Below are positions 37,539 through 50,546 of a stretch of 64,000 bases of DNA, piece after piece; the first letter of the stretch is position 1; every line of letters begins with the position of its first letter. Source of the stretch: Scleromitrula shiraiana. Lineage: Eukaryota > Ascomycota > Leotiomycetes > Helotiales > Sclerotiniaceae. The translations under genes were made by a program, and so were the position numbers. The stretch spans positions 3,100,001-3,164,000 of the forward strand of contig JABELC010000003.1 in NCBI GenBank assembly GCA_028455995.1, in the 5' to 3' direction. The notes under the pieces are model-generated. The model did no database searches. It was not told the origin of the DNA and was given only the letters and a program-made list of their open reading frames with translations.

Positions 37539-38771
37539 GATGTCTCTAATTTCTGTCCTTCCTTGCCTGGTTCAATTGATCAATCGAATCAATTGAATCA
37601 ATTGCGCACAACGTACTTCCAAATCCGCAGATCTGACAATCCTATCCACCCCTTCGAATTCCAATTTCACTTAGATGAATTGAAAAAAGCCCGGTTTCAA
37701 CATCAAGCCCTCGCAATAGATGTCAAGGTAAGGCACCTGTCCTATCCTATCCTATGCTGTGCTATGCTATTCGTCCCGCGCAAACCCACAATGGCAATCT
37801 GCAATCGCAATCAATCACAATCTCGAATTAACTGATCAATCAAATCAAATCAAATCAAATTATATCATATACAAAGAATCGAAGCAACAACAACACCACT
37901 AACAACAGAAGTAGATATTCAATCGAGTAAAAGAAAAGAAAAAAGAAAGATATTTCTAAAAAATATGTTCTCGTTGGGTGGTTTAGTTTTCGCAGAATAT
38001 CTCTCGCAGAATGTCTATCTACAAGCCCGTAGACTATATATAGCTTTAACAGCTTCATCGTAAGTACCGAGCTTTAAGGGACACGGTAACCTAAGTGGTT
38101 TACGGAGCACTGTAAAAACGAGGCTGGTCTGGGCTCTTTTATTTCATTTAATTTGTTTTGGGGGCTCTGATTGGCTGACTGGATGAGTGAGTGTATGTAA
38201 TGAAAAAGGTTCAGCCTTACGTGGTTTAAGAGTGTGGGATTAATCAATCGGTTAGCCTTGTACCCCCTCGGTAAGTTGAGAAAGTGTAAATTCACGATAA
38301 GAGAGGATGGGCGAAGCATTTTTTGTATATGTTGAGTTTTTGATTCAATGAATGTTTATCTCTACTCGACATAAGTTATGGGATATCATTCTGTTTTATT
38401 CTTCAGTTCATTCCTTTCTCCCTTCCTCCACTCCCAAGCATCCATCTGCCCATCCATCCTATTCTGAACTATAAAACCCCATACCATAACCCAATAGTAT
38501 CTTTCCCTGGTCTACTGTACAAGTTGTTGACGGAGAAAAAAGCAAAATCACCCTTCCCCTTTGATTCGTCCATCAACCAAACATAAAAGTGTAAAATCGC
38601 CCGTCATATAAAGCAAAGCAAAGCACCAAAGTAATATAGCCATCACCGTCTGGTTAGGTGTTTCGCATCATCCAGCAGCCCATTCCTCCCTTGAACGCCA
38701 TTCCCATGCAAAGCGCCATTCTCCCATCCTTCCATTACTAGGAGGTTTTTAAAAATCCAGATAATAGATAT
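37539..38771. other. Intergenic between ALG5 start and Psy2 3' end
   Basis: This holds the ALG5 upstream region and the 3' flank of the next minus-strand gene. It includes an (AAATC)n run near 37841-37860 and an A-rich stretch at 37925-37960. No supported gene. Confidence 0.5.
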
Positions 38772-41750
38772 CTAATCCTCATTGTTGCCACCAGGGCTTT
38801 CACCGCCAGTCTTGATTGCAGGTGATATACTGATAGCAATCTTACTCTTTGAGCCATTGTTGCCTTCTCGAGCATTGCTGAAACCCTTCTTCCGTCGGAG
38901 TACACTGTTGTTCGATCCGACAGAACTGATTGAACTCCGACGTTTGTGCTGTGAAAGTTTACCAATTTCGTCTTCTTCATCTTCCTCTCTCCTACGCTTT
39001 TCAGACAATCTTTCAGGTGGACCAACGCTTGATGAGGTTGGAGTCATCACTATTTCATCACCACTAGAATCTTTCGACGCCGAAGATCTCGGCGAAGGAC
39101 TTTGACTGAGAGTACTAGGAACTACATCAGTGGTCAACTCAGCATCCAAACTTTCATTCTCTTCATCAGAATTGTAATCGACTAGTGGCTTCGAAACAGG
39201 CGATGCTCCATTCGTCATCGATCGACTCGATTGGCCTTTATCCTCGTCGTCATCAGAGGTATTGAAATATTCTTCCTCTGCTTCATCTAAGTCCTTGATG
39301 CTTGAACCCCATCTGTTGCGCCCAGCCTCAGGCCTCCTTGGGCCTTCCTCTTCAGTGTCTAAGAAAGACGTTTCCAAGTTTGCAAAGCCACGAGTGCTAT
39401 CATACCTATTGACAAACATCTTGAATGTGTCAACATATGTGATCGTTTCAAATTGTTCACGATAGTTTTCTACCAGATGGCTGATTAGGACTTTTATGTC
39501 GCTCTGGGCTTTGATGAACTCAAAGAATTCTAAGCATGCAGAATTCAAGAGGTTATCCCGGGGCATCGTTTCGATCAAGATATTCAAGATAGGTGCAAAA
39601 AGGTGATCTTGCATCATTTGTTGATTGTAAAACTCATCCTGTAATCCAATGAGATTGCGGAAAAACTTCAATGCAGCTATAATACGTTAGTCAAGCTAGA
39701 TACTTTGATACACTTGGAACTTACTCAATTTGAGGTATTTCTCCGGGCTGGCGAGTAGCTGGGAGATGCGTTTAGCCAAACCCTCGGATAACACAAAGTA
39801 CTTGCTGCGATGCATATGCTGTCGTATGAAGAAACAGAGTATCTCAATCAAGTAGATGAAAAGAGATACTTCATGAACGCTAAAGTTCATATCTTCCCGT
39901 CCTTTCAGATCCACCAATGGTTTGAATAATTTCTTCGCTGATTCTTCGTAGAAATGATTTAGGAAAATTTCCTGCTGGGGATCCGCCTGCGGTCGTAGCC
40001 TTGTCCCAAAGTCGCCACTGGCTTTCGAAAGACTTTCTGGGGGTCCAACTGGATTTCCCGGGTCAAGGAGAACCTTGATTGCGTCGGCAATCTGCGCTTT
40101 CACGCCCAAATCTGCTTCCACTAAAAGAAGATCGATCAATGAGTCAGTCAAAGGCGTTTGCTTCTCGTTCATTTGTCGGTAAATGGTTTGGCGGATCATT
40201 TGAGGATCATGATCAATCATAGAAACCAATACATCTGTGGCCCCTACTCGTACACCAACATCGTTGTGGCGAAGGGCGAAATTGATAACAGACAAGAGAC
40301 CATATCCCAAGAAGTTGTTATAGAGTAGTTGTCGTGCTGGCTGCTGTAAATTCTTAGCAATAGCGCAGCATTGCTGGATGAAAAGAACAGCTTCTTTCTT
40401 CCTTTCTTGATCCGTTTCTTGGGCTCCAAATACGCCAAATAGTTCCTTCAGAAATGCTGCATTCGCTTGTAGATGTTGGACAATCTCGACCTGATTAAAG
40501 AAGATAAGACCGTTCAACACAGAGAAGGTAGGGTCATCTAAAATCCTGGCTAAAACAACATCTTTGAGATATTGTAGCCGATATGTATGGTGTATCTTCC
40601 TCCGTACTCGATCATCGTCTATCCTAACCACTTCCTTGTATCTACCCTCTTTCCCCAGCCAATATCGATGATTAGCTTTATGACTTGGAAAATCCGGATC
40701 GTATTCCAAAGCTCCAACTACGCCAAATACTACTTCATCCTCCACAATATGTTCAATGATCGAATTATCGTTCAACAAGATCATAATCTTCATGATTGTG
40801 CAAAGTCGATGTAAGCTTCCTAAATCTTCCATGTCCTCTGCTATTTCCACCAAAGGTATTAATCTTCGAACATAGGACTCATTAAGAATAAGTTTCACAA
40901 GCCCTTCGCGCCCAACTGGGGAGATGCTTAGATTTCTCATAAGAGACTCGATATCTTGTAGGTTACCAAGCCCAGGGTTTGGTAAGGATGCTGGAATATG
41001 TATCGACTCGGAAGTAATTTCATCTGACACGCCATCCTCTATATGAACATATTAAGAATTATTCACACCCATAAGGATCAGAAGGACTGCCCCACTTACC
41101 GCTCACGCTCAAGTTTGCATTGGTACCAAGTGCAGTATACTTCTGTTGTATGCCGTCTATAAACTTCCTATAACAATAATTAATCCAACGTGCCGCGATC
41201 GAGCGACGCGTATATCGCGCCAAATTATTACTGACCATATAGCGGCACAGCCTTCGGCTTCTTGAAAACTAAGGGCCATATCAAGATTGCTCAGTTCCGT
41301 CAACTCCGTCCATACAATGAGTGTATCTAGTTGGAAATTGTCAGTCAGAATCGCGGTTAGGATGCGATGATCAAGGGTACCTTGCTGCTTTTGAAATGCA
41401 TCCTCTTTTTGTATCCTGGTCTCGAGAAGTATATCGTCTGGGTGCTCTTCCGATTGCACAATTACTCGTGGGTCCCTTTTTCTACCTCCATCATTCTATA
41501 CGCATCAAGATTGATTAGATAACCACTTCCGAGAAAAGAAAACCGCGTAAACAGATAAGAGAGCAACTTGGCACAAGAGAGCCACTTGGCACAAGAATGA
41601 TGGGGACGAGACAATGAAACTCACTACCATATACTGTGCCCTACAAAATCCGGTACCTCTATCGAACCAGTCGCCTTCGCGCAACTCATAAACCTTGACT
41701 CGTCTCTTGTCATTCGGCGAACTATGATGAGGCACTCTCGCCTGAGCCAT
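38772..41750 (-). CDS. PSY2: Protein phosphatase 4 regulatory subunit 3 (SMEK/Psy2), five exons
   Basis: Scaffold of the PP4 phosphatase complex, which acts in DNA-damage checkpoint recovery and other nuclear processes. Exons are 41750-41628, 41495-41236, 41167-41100, 41038-39725 and 39676-38772, giving 889 residues; introns are 132, 68, 61 and 48 bp. The N terminus is the EVH1/PH-like domain (RRVKVYELREGDWFDRGTG, VIVQSEEHPDDILLETRI). The Smk-1/armadillo block follows (TFSVLNGLIFFNQVEIVQHL, FNLVEADLGVK-type repeats, FYNQQMMQDHLFAPIL). The tail is acidic, Ser-rich and disordered with a basic KRRR cluster. I start at MAQARVPHHSSP, immediately before the conserved DKRRVKVYELR. The open frame runs a further 55 codons upstream without an ATG, so a longer N terminus is possible. 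Confidence 0.93.
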
Positions 41751-42039
41751 TCTCAAAGGTCGCAGTTCACCCTCCAGGTCCTCCTGCGCGCTATCAAGGA
41801 TCTCGGATGAGAGATCCAAATGTTGTTGAAGAGAAAGTTGCGGTTGCGACTGGGTTTCAGTAAGAACGAACGCCACAGTGGATTGTTTGCGCCCGGGTCG
41901 CGCGTAACTGGTCAAGTTGGATAAGGTGTAATTATGAACGGTATCTACTCAATGAGATAAACAATGTATAAAATGGGCAGATGTAAAGATTGATTTGTTG
42001 TAGGTCGATTCGCGATAGTTTCGGGGTCGTGGTTGATAT

Positions 42040-42092
42040 GGGGTTGTGGTTGGGGTTGGGGTTGGGGTTGGGGTTGGGATTGGGGTGGGTTT
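42040..42092 (+). repeat. G-rich (TTGGGG)n tract
   Basis: About six TTGGGG-like units in tandem, about 290 bp upstream of the Psy2 start. The runs of G could form a G-quadruplex on the plus strand, which is the template strand's complement for the minus-strand gene. Confidence 0.85.
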
Positions 42093-45000
42093 AATTCATT
42101 GCTGGTTGTTGGCTTGAGTTCGGGATGATGAAATATTATGAGTGGAACTTTACACACCTGAGTATTGGATTTCTCGCTAAAAATCTATCACCTCTCGGAT
42201 AAATATAGAAATCTTGAATCTTGCGTAACCAACCTAGAATTTTTGATGTATGTTACAGGAGGAGGAGGAAACGAAGTCATTCATCCCCTATAAAGAACTC
42301 GATCCTAATTTTCACTACAGTCCGATGCTTAATTCATGACAATGATGGATGTTTAACATCTATCCAAAAAGATAGATTGCCGATACTAGCCAAAGTATAC
42401 CGACCGGTATTCCACTTTTGAGGGTCAGTCACGTGTAAGCTAGCTCCTCATTTGTCACCGAGGTCCAAATCTTTCTAACCAATTATAATTCTACCTGATG
42501 TTTCATACAGGCCTGAAGCTGGAGATAAACGGACAATTTCTATAACCTAGAACCTCCTGATCGTCCGTTCTGAATTCTTCATCCGAATATCATATGTTTT
42601 ATAATCTCATCCGATGGGAATAACCTCAAGTTCTTTGGATGCATATAAAGACGTTAAGCTTATGTTGAGGGTAAATATGGGGAATATCCAGGCTGCTGCA
42701 TCTCGAATCCTTCTAAATTCAATCATTCCTTGTCTTACTATCCTACCAGGATCAACTTCTAATGCACAATTGCGTTATAATATACTATTGGCGCAGCAGG
42801 GAATAGAACCGTGCTTTTGATGTTCACGATACTTGAAATTCACTCTATCGTTGATAACTACTACAGTATGTTCATATGCGGAAATATAAGCATATCTCAC
42901 TGAAACTTGATAGATTCATAGTTGGAATTGGAATGTTTCATAGTTCAAAAGTATCATGGAAAAGCTGCTACGTTATTGTCCCGTTGTATTGCTATGCTTC
43001 TTCGTTTACTTTATTGATACAATCCGGTAGTAAAAGCATTAGAACAAGACTCATTGTCTCTACGTACTTCCTTCCAATGCAGATATAACGTCACCGGCAT
43101 ACTTAAGAATGTGTGGGAGATCAGCGAAAATCCGGGGGATCGAGAAATATATATGATGCATTGAACTTTCTGCGGGCATTGTAACTCCTCTCCGGGTTTA
43201 CTACTTCATCTATTTGAGGGGCAATCGTCCTATGGCTTGTCGATCATCCTTTGAACTTTCATTGTCTCTCATTCACTTGTATTGAAACTTAAAAGGTTCT
43301 GGGCCTTGCTCTTCAACTCTCATCTAGGACATGCACCGATGATAGGATATCTAAGCGCCTGGGGTGGCACATGGGTGGAAACCTTCGTTTCTATGCACTC
43401 CAAACCAGTTGACATTTCAGTACTATATATATATTGTGGCTTCTCTTGGACTTTTCTTCCAAAGCCTAGACCCTGTATCACATTCGTTCACATGTAGTGT
43501 ATACACATATTGATGCTCTACGATAATATACCTAGGTATATGATAGAACTGATATCTTAGTCTCACGCCCAGTGATCAATAGCTTCACAGGAAGAACGCC
43601 ATCACTTGGAACAACGTTTTAATCTGTAAGCCTCTGCGGTTCCTGTATTAAGAAACCAGGCTCAGACCAGGATAAGGTATCGGGGAGGAACCAACTTAAA
43701 CCAGACCAGGCCAGGTGGGGATGTGAACCAACGGGCAAGGGGGGATCTCACGGCAGGAATATAGCACAGGAAAGGACAGGGTTCGATAACCTCGTCGAGA
43801 TAAAGGTCTAACACCAACTACGAAAATCAGAATTTTGCTATCACCATCTACTATATAGATTACATGATCCAAATTCGACATTATTGATATTGTTCTAATA
43901 GATTGAATTGAATACATACTACATACCACAAGTAACCTCATTCTACATGGTACTACTGCAAGAGTATACTTTAATCGTGATAACTTAAAAAGATAATACT
44001 CTACATCAGCATTCAAGATTACTAGCGTATAATTTCAACAAACTGAGGTTTACCCAGTTCTGATTGAGTTTAGTAGAGTCTCTCTCCTGTCGCTAACCAT
44101 AACCAAAACAGTAAAAGAGTTATAATTTTCAAACTATATAATGAATCGAAATCTATCCATTGTATCGATCTTTTTCTAATCAGATTTTCAGAATTCAGTA
44201 GATACGCTATTCTGAATTGAGCTTAGGTAAGCCTCTGTTTGTTGAGATTACTAGGTATTCATGTACTTACCCTTTATTGTCATAGCTATACTAGTAGTAC
44301 TACACTAGGACAGTTAGTTTTGTTACCAAAGTAGTCAAAGAAGCTATTTCAGAAGAACGTGGAATTTTTCTCTCAACACATGGGAAATCACCCCGACTAG
44401 AAGGCTAAGTGCAGCGATTTTCTTCCGCTAAAGTTTAAATTTGAAGAGTTAAGGGCTCAAGACTAAAAAAGATCTTCGGAACATACCCATTCCAGGACTA
44501 AATCGACTGAACTCGTGGGTTTTCTCGGCAAGACCATTTTGGTGTACCAAAGTAATGGAATTACTCGTTGAAGCTAGTACTAATACTTCTAGACTACCTC
44601 CACCCGGTCTACCTATATATGGGAAAAACCCTAAACGTGTGGCTTGTCATGGCAACAACTTTTTGAAATTCTCTTTTTTAAATACGTAACTGTAGTGGAC
44701 AGATGATGCGAACTTATACTAAGTTAATGGGAAGACTACTACTTGTAGATAAGGAAAAAATTCCCGGCACTAAATTAAGAATCCCACGTGTGCTATTTAT
44801 TCAGAGGAACGAGTAATGATCTACATCTCTTCGGAAAATACGATTTGTTTGCCAATTCTGAAGCATGAGAAATACTGTACTGTACGTATAGACAGACGAT
44901 ATCTAAATAGCCTAACACACAATTATCCAGCTTTTCACGACTCGATGTTGAAATATCCAGCTTAGTAGTATGTTGAAAGAAGGAAAAAAAAAATAAAAAT

Positions 45001-46165
45001 AACAAAGATGGAACTCAATCCCACTTTGAATACGAACAAGTCAAAGAGCTCTGTGCTTCCCGTGTGCTTTCAAGGTCTTGGTCGTCGGCGATGCTACCAA
45101 GCTACCTACTAGGTGCGTCTGACACCCGGCGAAATTCGTAGCAGCGGATTTATTTTGAGATTAGGAAGAGAAACAAAACTTCACTTACCAAGGATATTAG
45201 TTTTAACTAAGTAAGAGAAAAAAATGTAATTTGAGTAAGGAGAGAACTTAAAAGTTGAGGTTCGAGGTTCGAGAACAAAAGATATGAAAGGGGGCTTGCT
45301 TGATAGTGCAGAGATCACTAGCTAGCAGGCAAGCTACACAAATATGCAAAGCATATGCAACTGCAACTGCAACTGCAGCTGAACTGCAAGTGCAAGTGCA
45401 ATATCGATACCTATGTATGCATATCTAGCTTCCACAACCTTGGGGTTATAGAAATCAACATGTCACCAATACTATCTAGGTAGGTAGTAGGTACCTACCA
45501 GGTACGTTAAGTATTCCATTCCTTGAATCAAGTTGAATAGTGGCAGATAGGCGCTGGTAAGAATGCATGCGTATCGCCTGGTGTAAACATTTGGTGATGT
45601 AACATCCATATACACACGGAAGGAAGGTCTTGAAGGTGTAAGAGGTACTTACCCGTTGACTTGTAACTTTGACATATCCATCATCCATGAGGATTTCAGA
45701 TCTTTCTCACTCTCAGACCTCATCATCCAAGGATTTGAGCTCTTAGAGCTGCATCAGAATAAACTATATGGATCTTTGTCTTGTTTACTACCTAGGTATA
45801 ATAAGATCTTTCATATCTTCAATATCTTCATAAGAGGCTGTTTATTCCCATCCGGTAATGTTTGGATTCTCTTGTTCTTTTCTCTTCATTTATCTTGTTT
45901 GTTGGTATAACATTGTACAAAAACATTCTACTCTCCCCGATTAATCCAATCATCTTCTCATACCTACTTGTAAACCTGACTACATAGGTATTCATAACAT
46001 TTGAACCATTTTCGTCATATCATCTCAATAACAACACTCTCTCATATACTTAACTACTCTACCACCACTTCATTTGACATATATTCAACTTACCAATAAT
46101 AAATTTTACATCACTTCATTATAGTACTATCACTTTTGAGACTCTTGTCAAGACTCTGACTATCA

Positions 46166-46172
46166 CCATCAT

Positions 46173-46204
<32 letters not shown>

Positions 46205-46206
46205 TC
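46166..46206 (+). repeat. (CAT)n-(CAG)n compound microsatellite
   Basis: About five CAT followed by about eight CAG triplets, 760 bp upstream of the start at 46966. Confidence 0.85.
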
Positions 46207-46965
46207 ATAATCACCATTACCTCATTCAATATAAACTTGTTCATCCTCCAGAGTTATCATTCTTGAAGTTGATTCCACCAGAATAATTGAATCATTCTTT
46301 CTCAAGGTTCATATCGATCTATGAATTTGAAAAACATTATTTAGTCTCAATTGAAAGTCTTAATATTGATTTTCATTAGATATCTAAATTCTGGAATCAC
46401 CCATTAAAGTTTTGGAATTCGAAAATCCAAGCATTGTACCACCAGATCGATAATTTCTTAGTACCTGGACTAAAAATTGTTCCTGGACTACTTTTTGCCC
46501 AGGGACCCAGGTGGATCCTAAGATCTACTAAATTCCGAAGTCGTCAACGACACTAAATTAGCAAAGAACGACTAGACTGGGATCTCCAATCCCAAGTATT
46601 CAATAGTTTCCGAGCCACGTTTTTCTAGAAAGAAAAGAAAACTACCCAGATATTGCTAAAAGGTACCCTTGGAAAGACAAGGCCATCGGTCCGGACATAT
46701 ATCCATATCTATAGTTCATTTACTCTTTGAGTTAAGGGGTTGAAAGCGCGCAAACGGAAACACAAACGGAAAATACCTAAGACCTAATTGGGAACTCTAA
46801 ATAATATACCATACACCATTATTATATTAATGAGACCTCCTCCTTCTGTTTCCCCCTCCTTCAAACTTCAACTTTTTCTTCATCACTTCTCAAGTTTAAC
46901 TTCAACTTCAACTGCAACATATTCACCTTCTAGTTTAACATATTCATTGCTCCCCATCACTCAAA

Positions 46966-47833
46966 ATGTCTGTATTTTCAAAGATCAAGATGTCTAAAAA
47001 GGCCTCTCAACAACATAAAGAGAAGGCAACAGCAGAACAGAATCAACAGAAGAAGGCAGAAGAAGAAGTCGCTACCAAACCTCCATACAAACATATTCCA
47101 ACCCATGCTGCAGTTGATGCGCTTTCTGGCGCTCCTTCAAGTTGGAAGACGGAAGATCGACCAAAGATCAGAGAACACCACAAGAGAAGAAGTCAGATGA
47201 CTCTCACTCGCACCAACAGTGCCATCTCTTCCATGTCATACATGTGTGCTACTCCTGGATCCACTCCTCAAATACCTCCTTTGCCACGCAACAGTAGTTA
47301 CTCTAGCTACAATCCCACATGGAACCATCGTGGTGATATCACCTACCTTAATGAGCCAGTTCCGGCCCGACAAAGAAGATCAAAATCTTCAAAAGGACAT
47401 TCCTATTGTGATTCTGGAATTGGTCCAAGTCCATTGGCTAGCAATGCGCAAAGTGAAGGTCAGTTCAGATTGTATTCTTAGACATGAAATCATTTTACTA
47501 ACATCAAATGTAGCATCATCCCCAGTTGCCAGCTCTGGAAATAGCACTTCTTCATCCGATAATCTAGAGATCATGGGTGCTAAATCTTCACCTAAGATGT
47601 ATCACCGAGAATCCTACAGACCTCAGCCAATGGTTTTCGAAGAGAAGGATATTTTCGCTCACTTGCATAAGAGTACGAGCAGAAAATTAGGGGAGGCACC
47701 TACGGGTTCCTCTGATACAGTGCCTACCGTACCCAAACTCCCCGCACCAATCGCAGTAGCACCAGAACCCAAACAACAACCCAAGAAATGGAGCACATTC
47801 GGCAAGAGAAGAGCAGAGCCCATTGCCGTCTAA
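46966..47833 (+). CDS. Hypothetical Ser-rich, basic fungal protein, two exons
   Basis: Protein of about 270 residues from exons 46966-47458 and 47514-47833. The 55-bp intron is GTCAGT to ATGTAG with a TACTAAC branch site, phase 1. The N terminus is a charged helix (KKASQQHKEKATAEQNQQKK). The first half has a conserved-looking segment (YKHIPTHAAVDALSGAPSSW) and a basic KRRSQMTLTRTNSAISSMS region. The second half ends in KKWSTFGKRRAEPIAV. The rest is disordered and Ser/Pro-rich. No domain was recognised; the composition would suit a phosphoregulated cytosolic or cortical protein, but this is a guess. The start is the first ATG after a long pyrimidine-rich leader. Confidence 0.72.
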
Positions 47834-48951
47834 TCTCCCATTGACATGGTTCTTTCATCTTTGAAACTCGATTCATAGTTCAATCGCTGTCAATGTATAG
47901 ATTAGATTGAAACGAGAGAACGGAAAGCTGCAGAAACATCAATTTCCACAGCGATGTACTAGTATCTCGAGGGTCACGTTGACCACGCTGGGGGTGGATC
48001 GCGCAATATGGGAACCTGCATGCATGTATTTGGTAACACAACACCTTCGTTCGCAACACACGTGCAAAAAAAAAACAAAAACATCCTTGGGGATAGCTGA
48101 ATCTTACTTTTTCTTTACGACATCCTTCCTTTTTCTTCATTTAATTATCTTGTTACCGGATATCTCTATTGTTCGGTTTGCGGCAAGGGAATAGACAAGA
48201 GGACATGGGGTGGTGTCACACAATATACATACATACATCCACAACTCAAGGGTTTTCCTTTTGAACAATCGTGGGTGGAGGTTGTGTTACTCGGGGAGGA
48301 GCGTGGGGAAAAGAATGAATCTCAATGAGATTCTTTAATCTCCCACGCATGTATTACAATGCATAATCGGATCATCGGATGGTCGGGGAAGCAAGGCAAC
48401 TACAGTGATATATCATGGATGGATGGTACATAGTATACCTTGGCGGCGCAGGAAGTCTTTCACATGTATGCTTATTTATAGTCTGGATGGATTGGACTGG
48501 ATTGGATTGATTTCTTGCAGGGAGTTCTGATATAATAGATGGGATTGGGATTTGGATTGGAATTGGAATTGGAATTTTTGCTTCTCTTTTGTTGGAACTT
48601 GGGGCCCTTTTCTTATTAATGATTTATAAATGCATTTATGGTATCTTTTAGGCTGGATTTCCTTGTATTACTTATAATGAATATCTTTTATATCCATACC
48701 TTCTTTCATTTCACTTCATTATTTACTTTGATTTGACTCTCTATGTTCATTGATCTTGAAGATGAGTTTGTAATGATGACATATCTCATCGAATTTCAGT
48801 CTCCATTTGTATATATATCTGCGGATACTTATACACTCTTATACTACTATAATCTTATAATCTTTACATTTATGTGTTTTGCTTTTCTTCTCACTGGGAT
48901 CCATACCCCTTCACTTGACATCTATATAATTAACTTATCTACATGGTAGTC

Positions 48952-49028
48952 ATCCTATATCCTATATCCTATATCCTATATCCTATATCCTATATCTTAT
49001 ATCTCATATCTCATATTTCATATCTCAT
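48952..49028 (+). repeat. (TATATCC)n tandem repeat
   Basis: About ten heptamer units, the last few degenerating to TATATCT and CATATCT. Confidence 0.85.
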
Positions 49029-49415
49029 AACCATCCTATACATCCACCATATATAGTAGTTCTATCAGAACCCCATAACGCGACATTCCACTTCCCCTTC
49101 CCTTCCACCTTCCACTTTCCTGTTCCCTCACCTTCCCCCCTTTCCTTCCCATCTACTTCATCTCATCCGAAACTTCTTTACTCTCATCATAACGATTCTC
49201 CATCTCGTTCTCCTTCTCCTTCTCCATCGCCATCCTCTCCATTCTCCTAACTATCTATTCATTAATCACACCACATCACCTCATCACCTTGTATCATCAT
49301 TCTTTATTCCCCGAACTAGAATAAATTCAAGGATTTATCATTATACTAACTAAGTATGTCTTATGCCCTATACTAGTTTTCTCTATCTCATGTATAACCC
49401 AATACCTCCCCCCCC

Positions 49416-49454
49416 TCATCCCATCCCATCCCATCCCATCCCATCCCATCTCAT
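49416..49454 (+). repeat. (CCCAT)n tandem repeat
   Basis: About seven pentamer copies. Confidence 0.85.
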
Positions 49455-49491
49455 CCACCACCACCATATATACCTACCACCTCCCCATTCC

Positions 49492-49538
49492 CTCTTCTCT
49501 TCTCTTCTCTTCTCTTCTCTTCTCTTCTCTTCTCTTCT
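49492..49538 (+). repeat. (TTCTC)n tandem repeat
   Basis: About nine pentamer copies, a pure pyrimidine strand. Confidence 0.88.
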
Positions 49539-49578
49539 CCCTTCCACTTTCCACTTTCCAATTTCCAATCTAACTTTC

Positions 49579-49621
49579 TATCCATCCATCCATCCATCCA
49601 TCCATCCATCCATCCATCCAT
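49579..49621 (+). repeat. (ATCC)n microsatellite
   Basis: About ten tetramer copies. Confidence 0.88.
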
Positions 49622-50043
49622 ATTCTCACACCTAGATAGGTATATTCATTCCATCTACCTAGCTCCATATCACTATCCATTCTATCTGACAAGTTCTATC
49701 TCATCTGGTGTTCTTGGTGGACGTTTGTGCTTTGTCTATTATATCCCATCCCATAAATCCCATCCCATAAATCCCATAACCAACTTCAACCTCACTCTTA
49801 TTATACTATACTATCCTATACTATACTATCCTATCCTATCTTGACAACTGATTATATATCCATTCCATATCTCATCCCATTTTTCTCCAACGCCACCCCG
49901 CAAGCAACCTCTCATCCTCCCATTCCATCCCAATTCAAATCCTCTTCTATTTCCTTAATCTTCACCTCTCACTCACTACTATCTATCACTGTTACCAGAT
50001 CTACTCCTCACTGCCTCGCTACCATTACATACCTAGGTATCAA

Positions 50044-50076
50044 CCATATCATATCATATCATATCATATCATATCC
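50044..50076 (+). repeat. (CATAT)n microsatellite
   Basis: About six pentamer copies, next to an ATACCTAGGTAT palindrome at 50029-50040. Confidence 0.85.
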
Positions 50077-50546
50077 AATCCATTCACCAAACAATCGACA
50101 ATAGATCAAATAAGTAACGATCAAAAACATACATCTCATTCTCATTCTCATTCCCATTCTCATTCATCATCTATATAAATATTAATTATAAAAGTCTTAA
50201 GCCTCTACCCCTTTCTTTCCCCTATAAGTATGATGTAAAGTTGAAGAAATATCGACTCAAAAACGCCAACCAGTTCCCAAGCCAAGCCGAGAAAGGCGTG
50301 ATAGTCAACTTATCTGTTTTGTTCTTATCAGATAAATTCCTAATCACTATTACTAGTAGTATAGAATTCTCTCGTCTCTCATGTCTCTCATTCCCATGGT
50401 TGTTCATCCCGGACTGCTGTCATCCATTCAGCCATCCATCCATCCATCCATCATCGCCGGTCTCTTATATACAACATCTCATTTATGCCACGTCACATCT
50501 CCCCCACACCCAAAAAGAGGCTTGAAATGAATAATAGCTAGCCAGC

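Larger units (their letters stand above)
41751..46965. other. Five-kilobase gene-free interval
   Basis: Between the divergent start codons of Psy2 (-) and the 46.97-kb gene (+). Only short frames without conserved residues occur. It contains a GGTTGG repeat (42040-42092), a palindrome ATATACCTAGGTATAT at 43526-43541, a TGCAA-type quasi-palindrome at about 45355-45402, further CCTAGGTA motifs (45478, 45789) and a CAT/CAG repeat (46166-46206). No transposon or RNA gene was recognised. Confidence 0.5.
47834..50546. other. Convergent intergenic region, simple-repeat rich and G-poor
   Basis: Between the 3' ends of the 47-kb gene (+) and ERG25 (-). From about 49080 to 50200 the plus strand is almost all C, T and A, with a ladder of C/T-rich microsatellites (listed separately). 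The ORFs reported within it come from low-complexity sequence and are not called. CCTAGGTA motifs are near 49632 and 50029. Confidence 0.55.

Noticed and set aside
42040..42092. Telomere or subtelomere
   Set aside because: The unit is not the usual fungal TTAGGG, it is short, and it lies between housekeeping genes.
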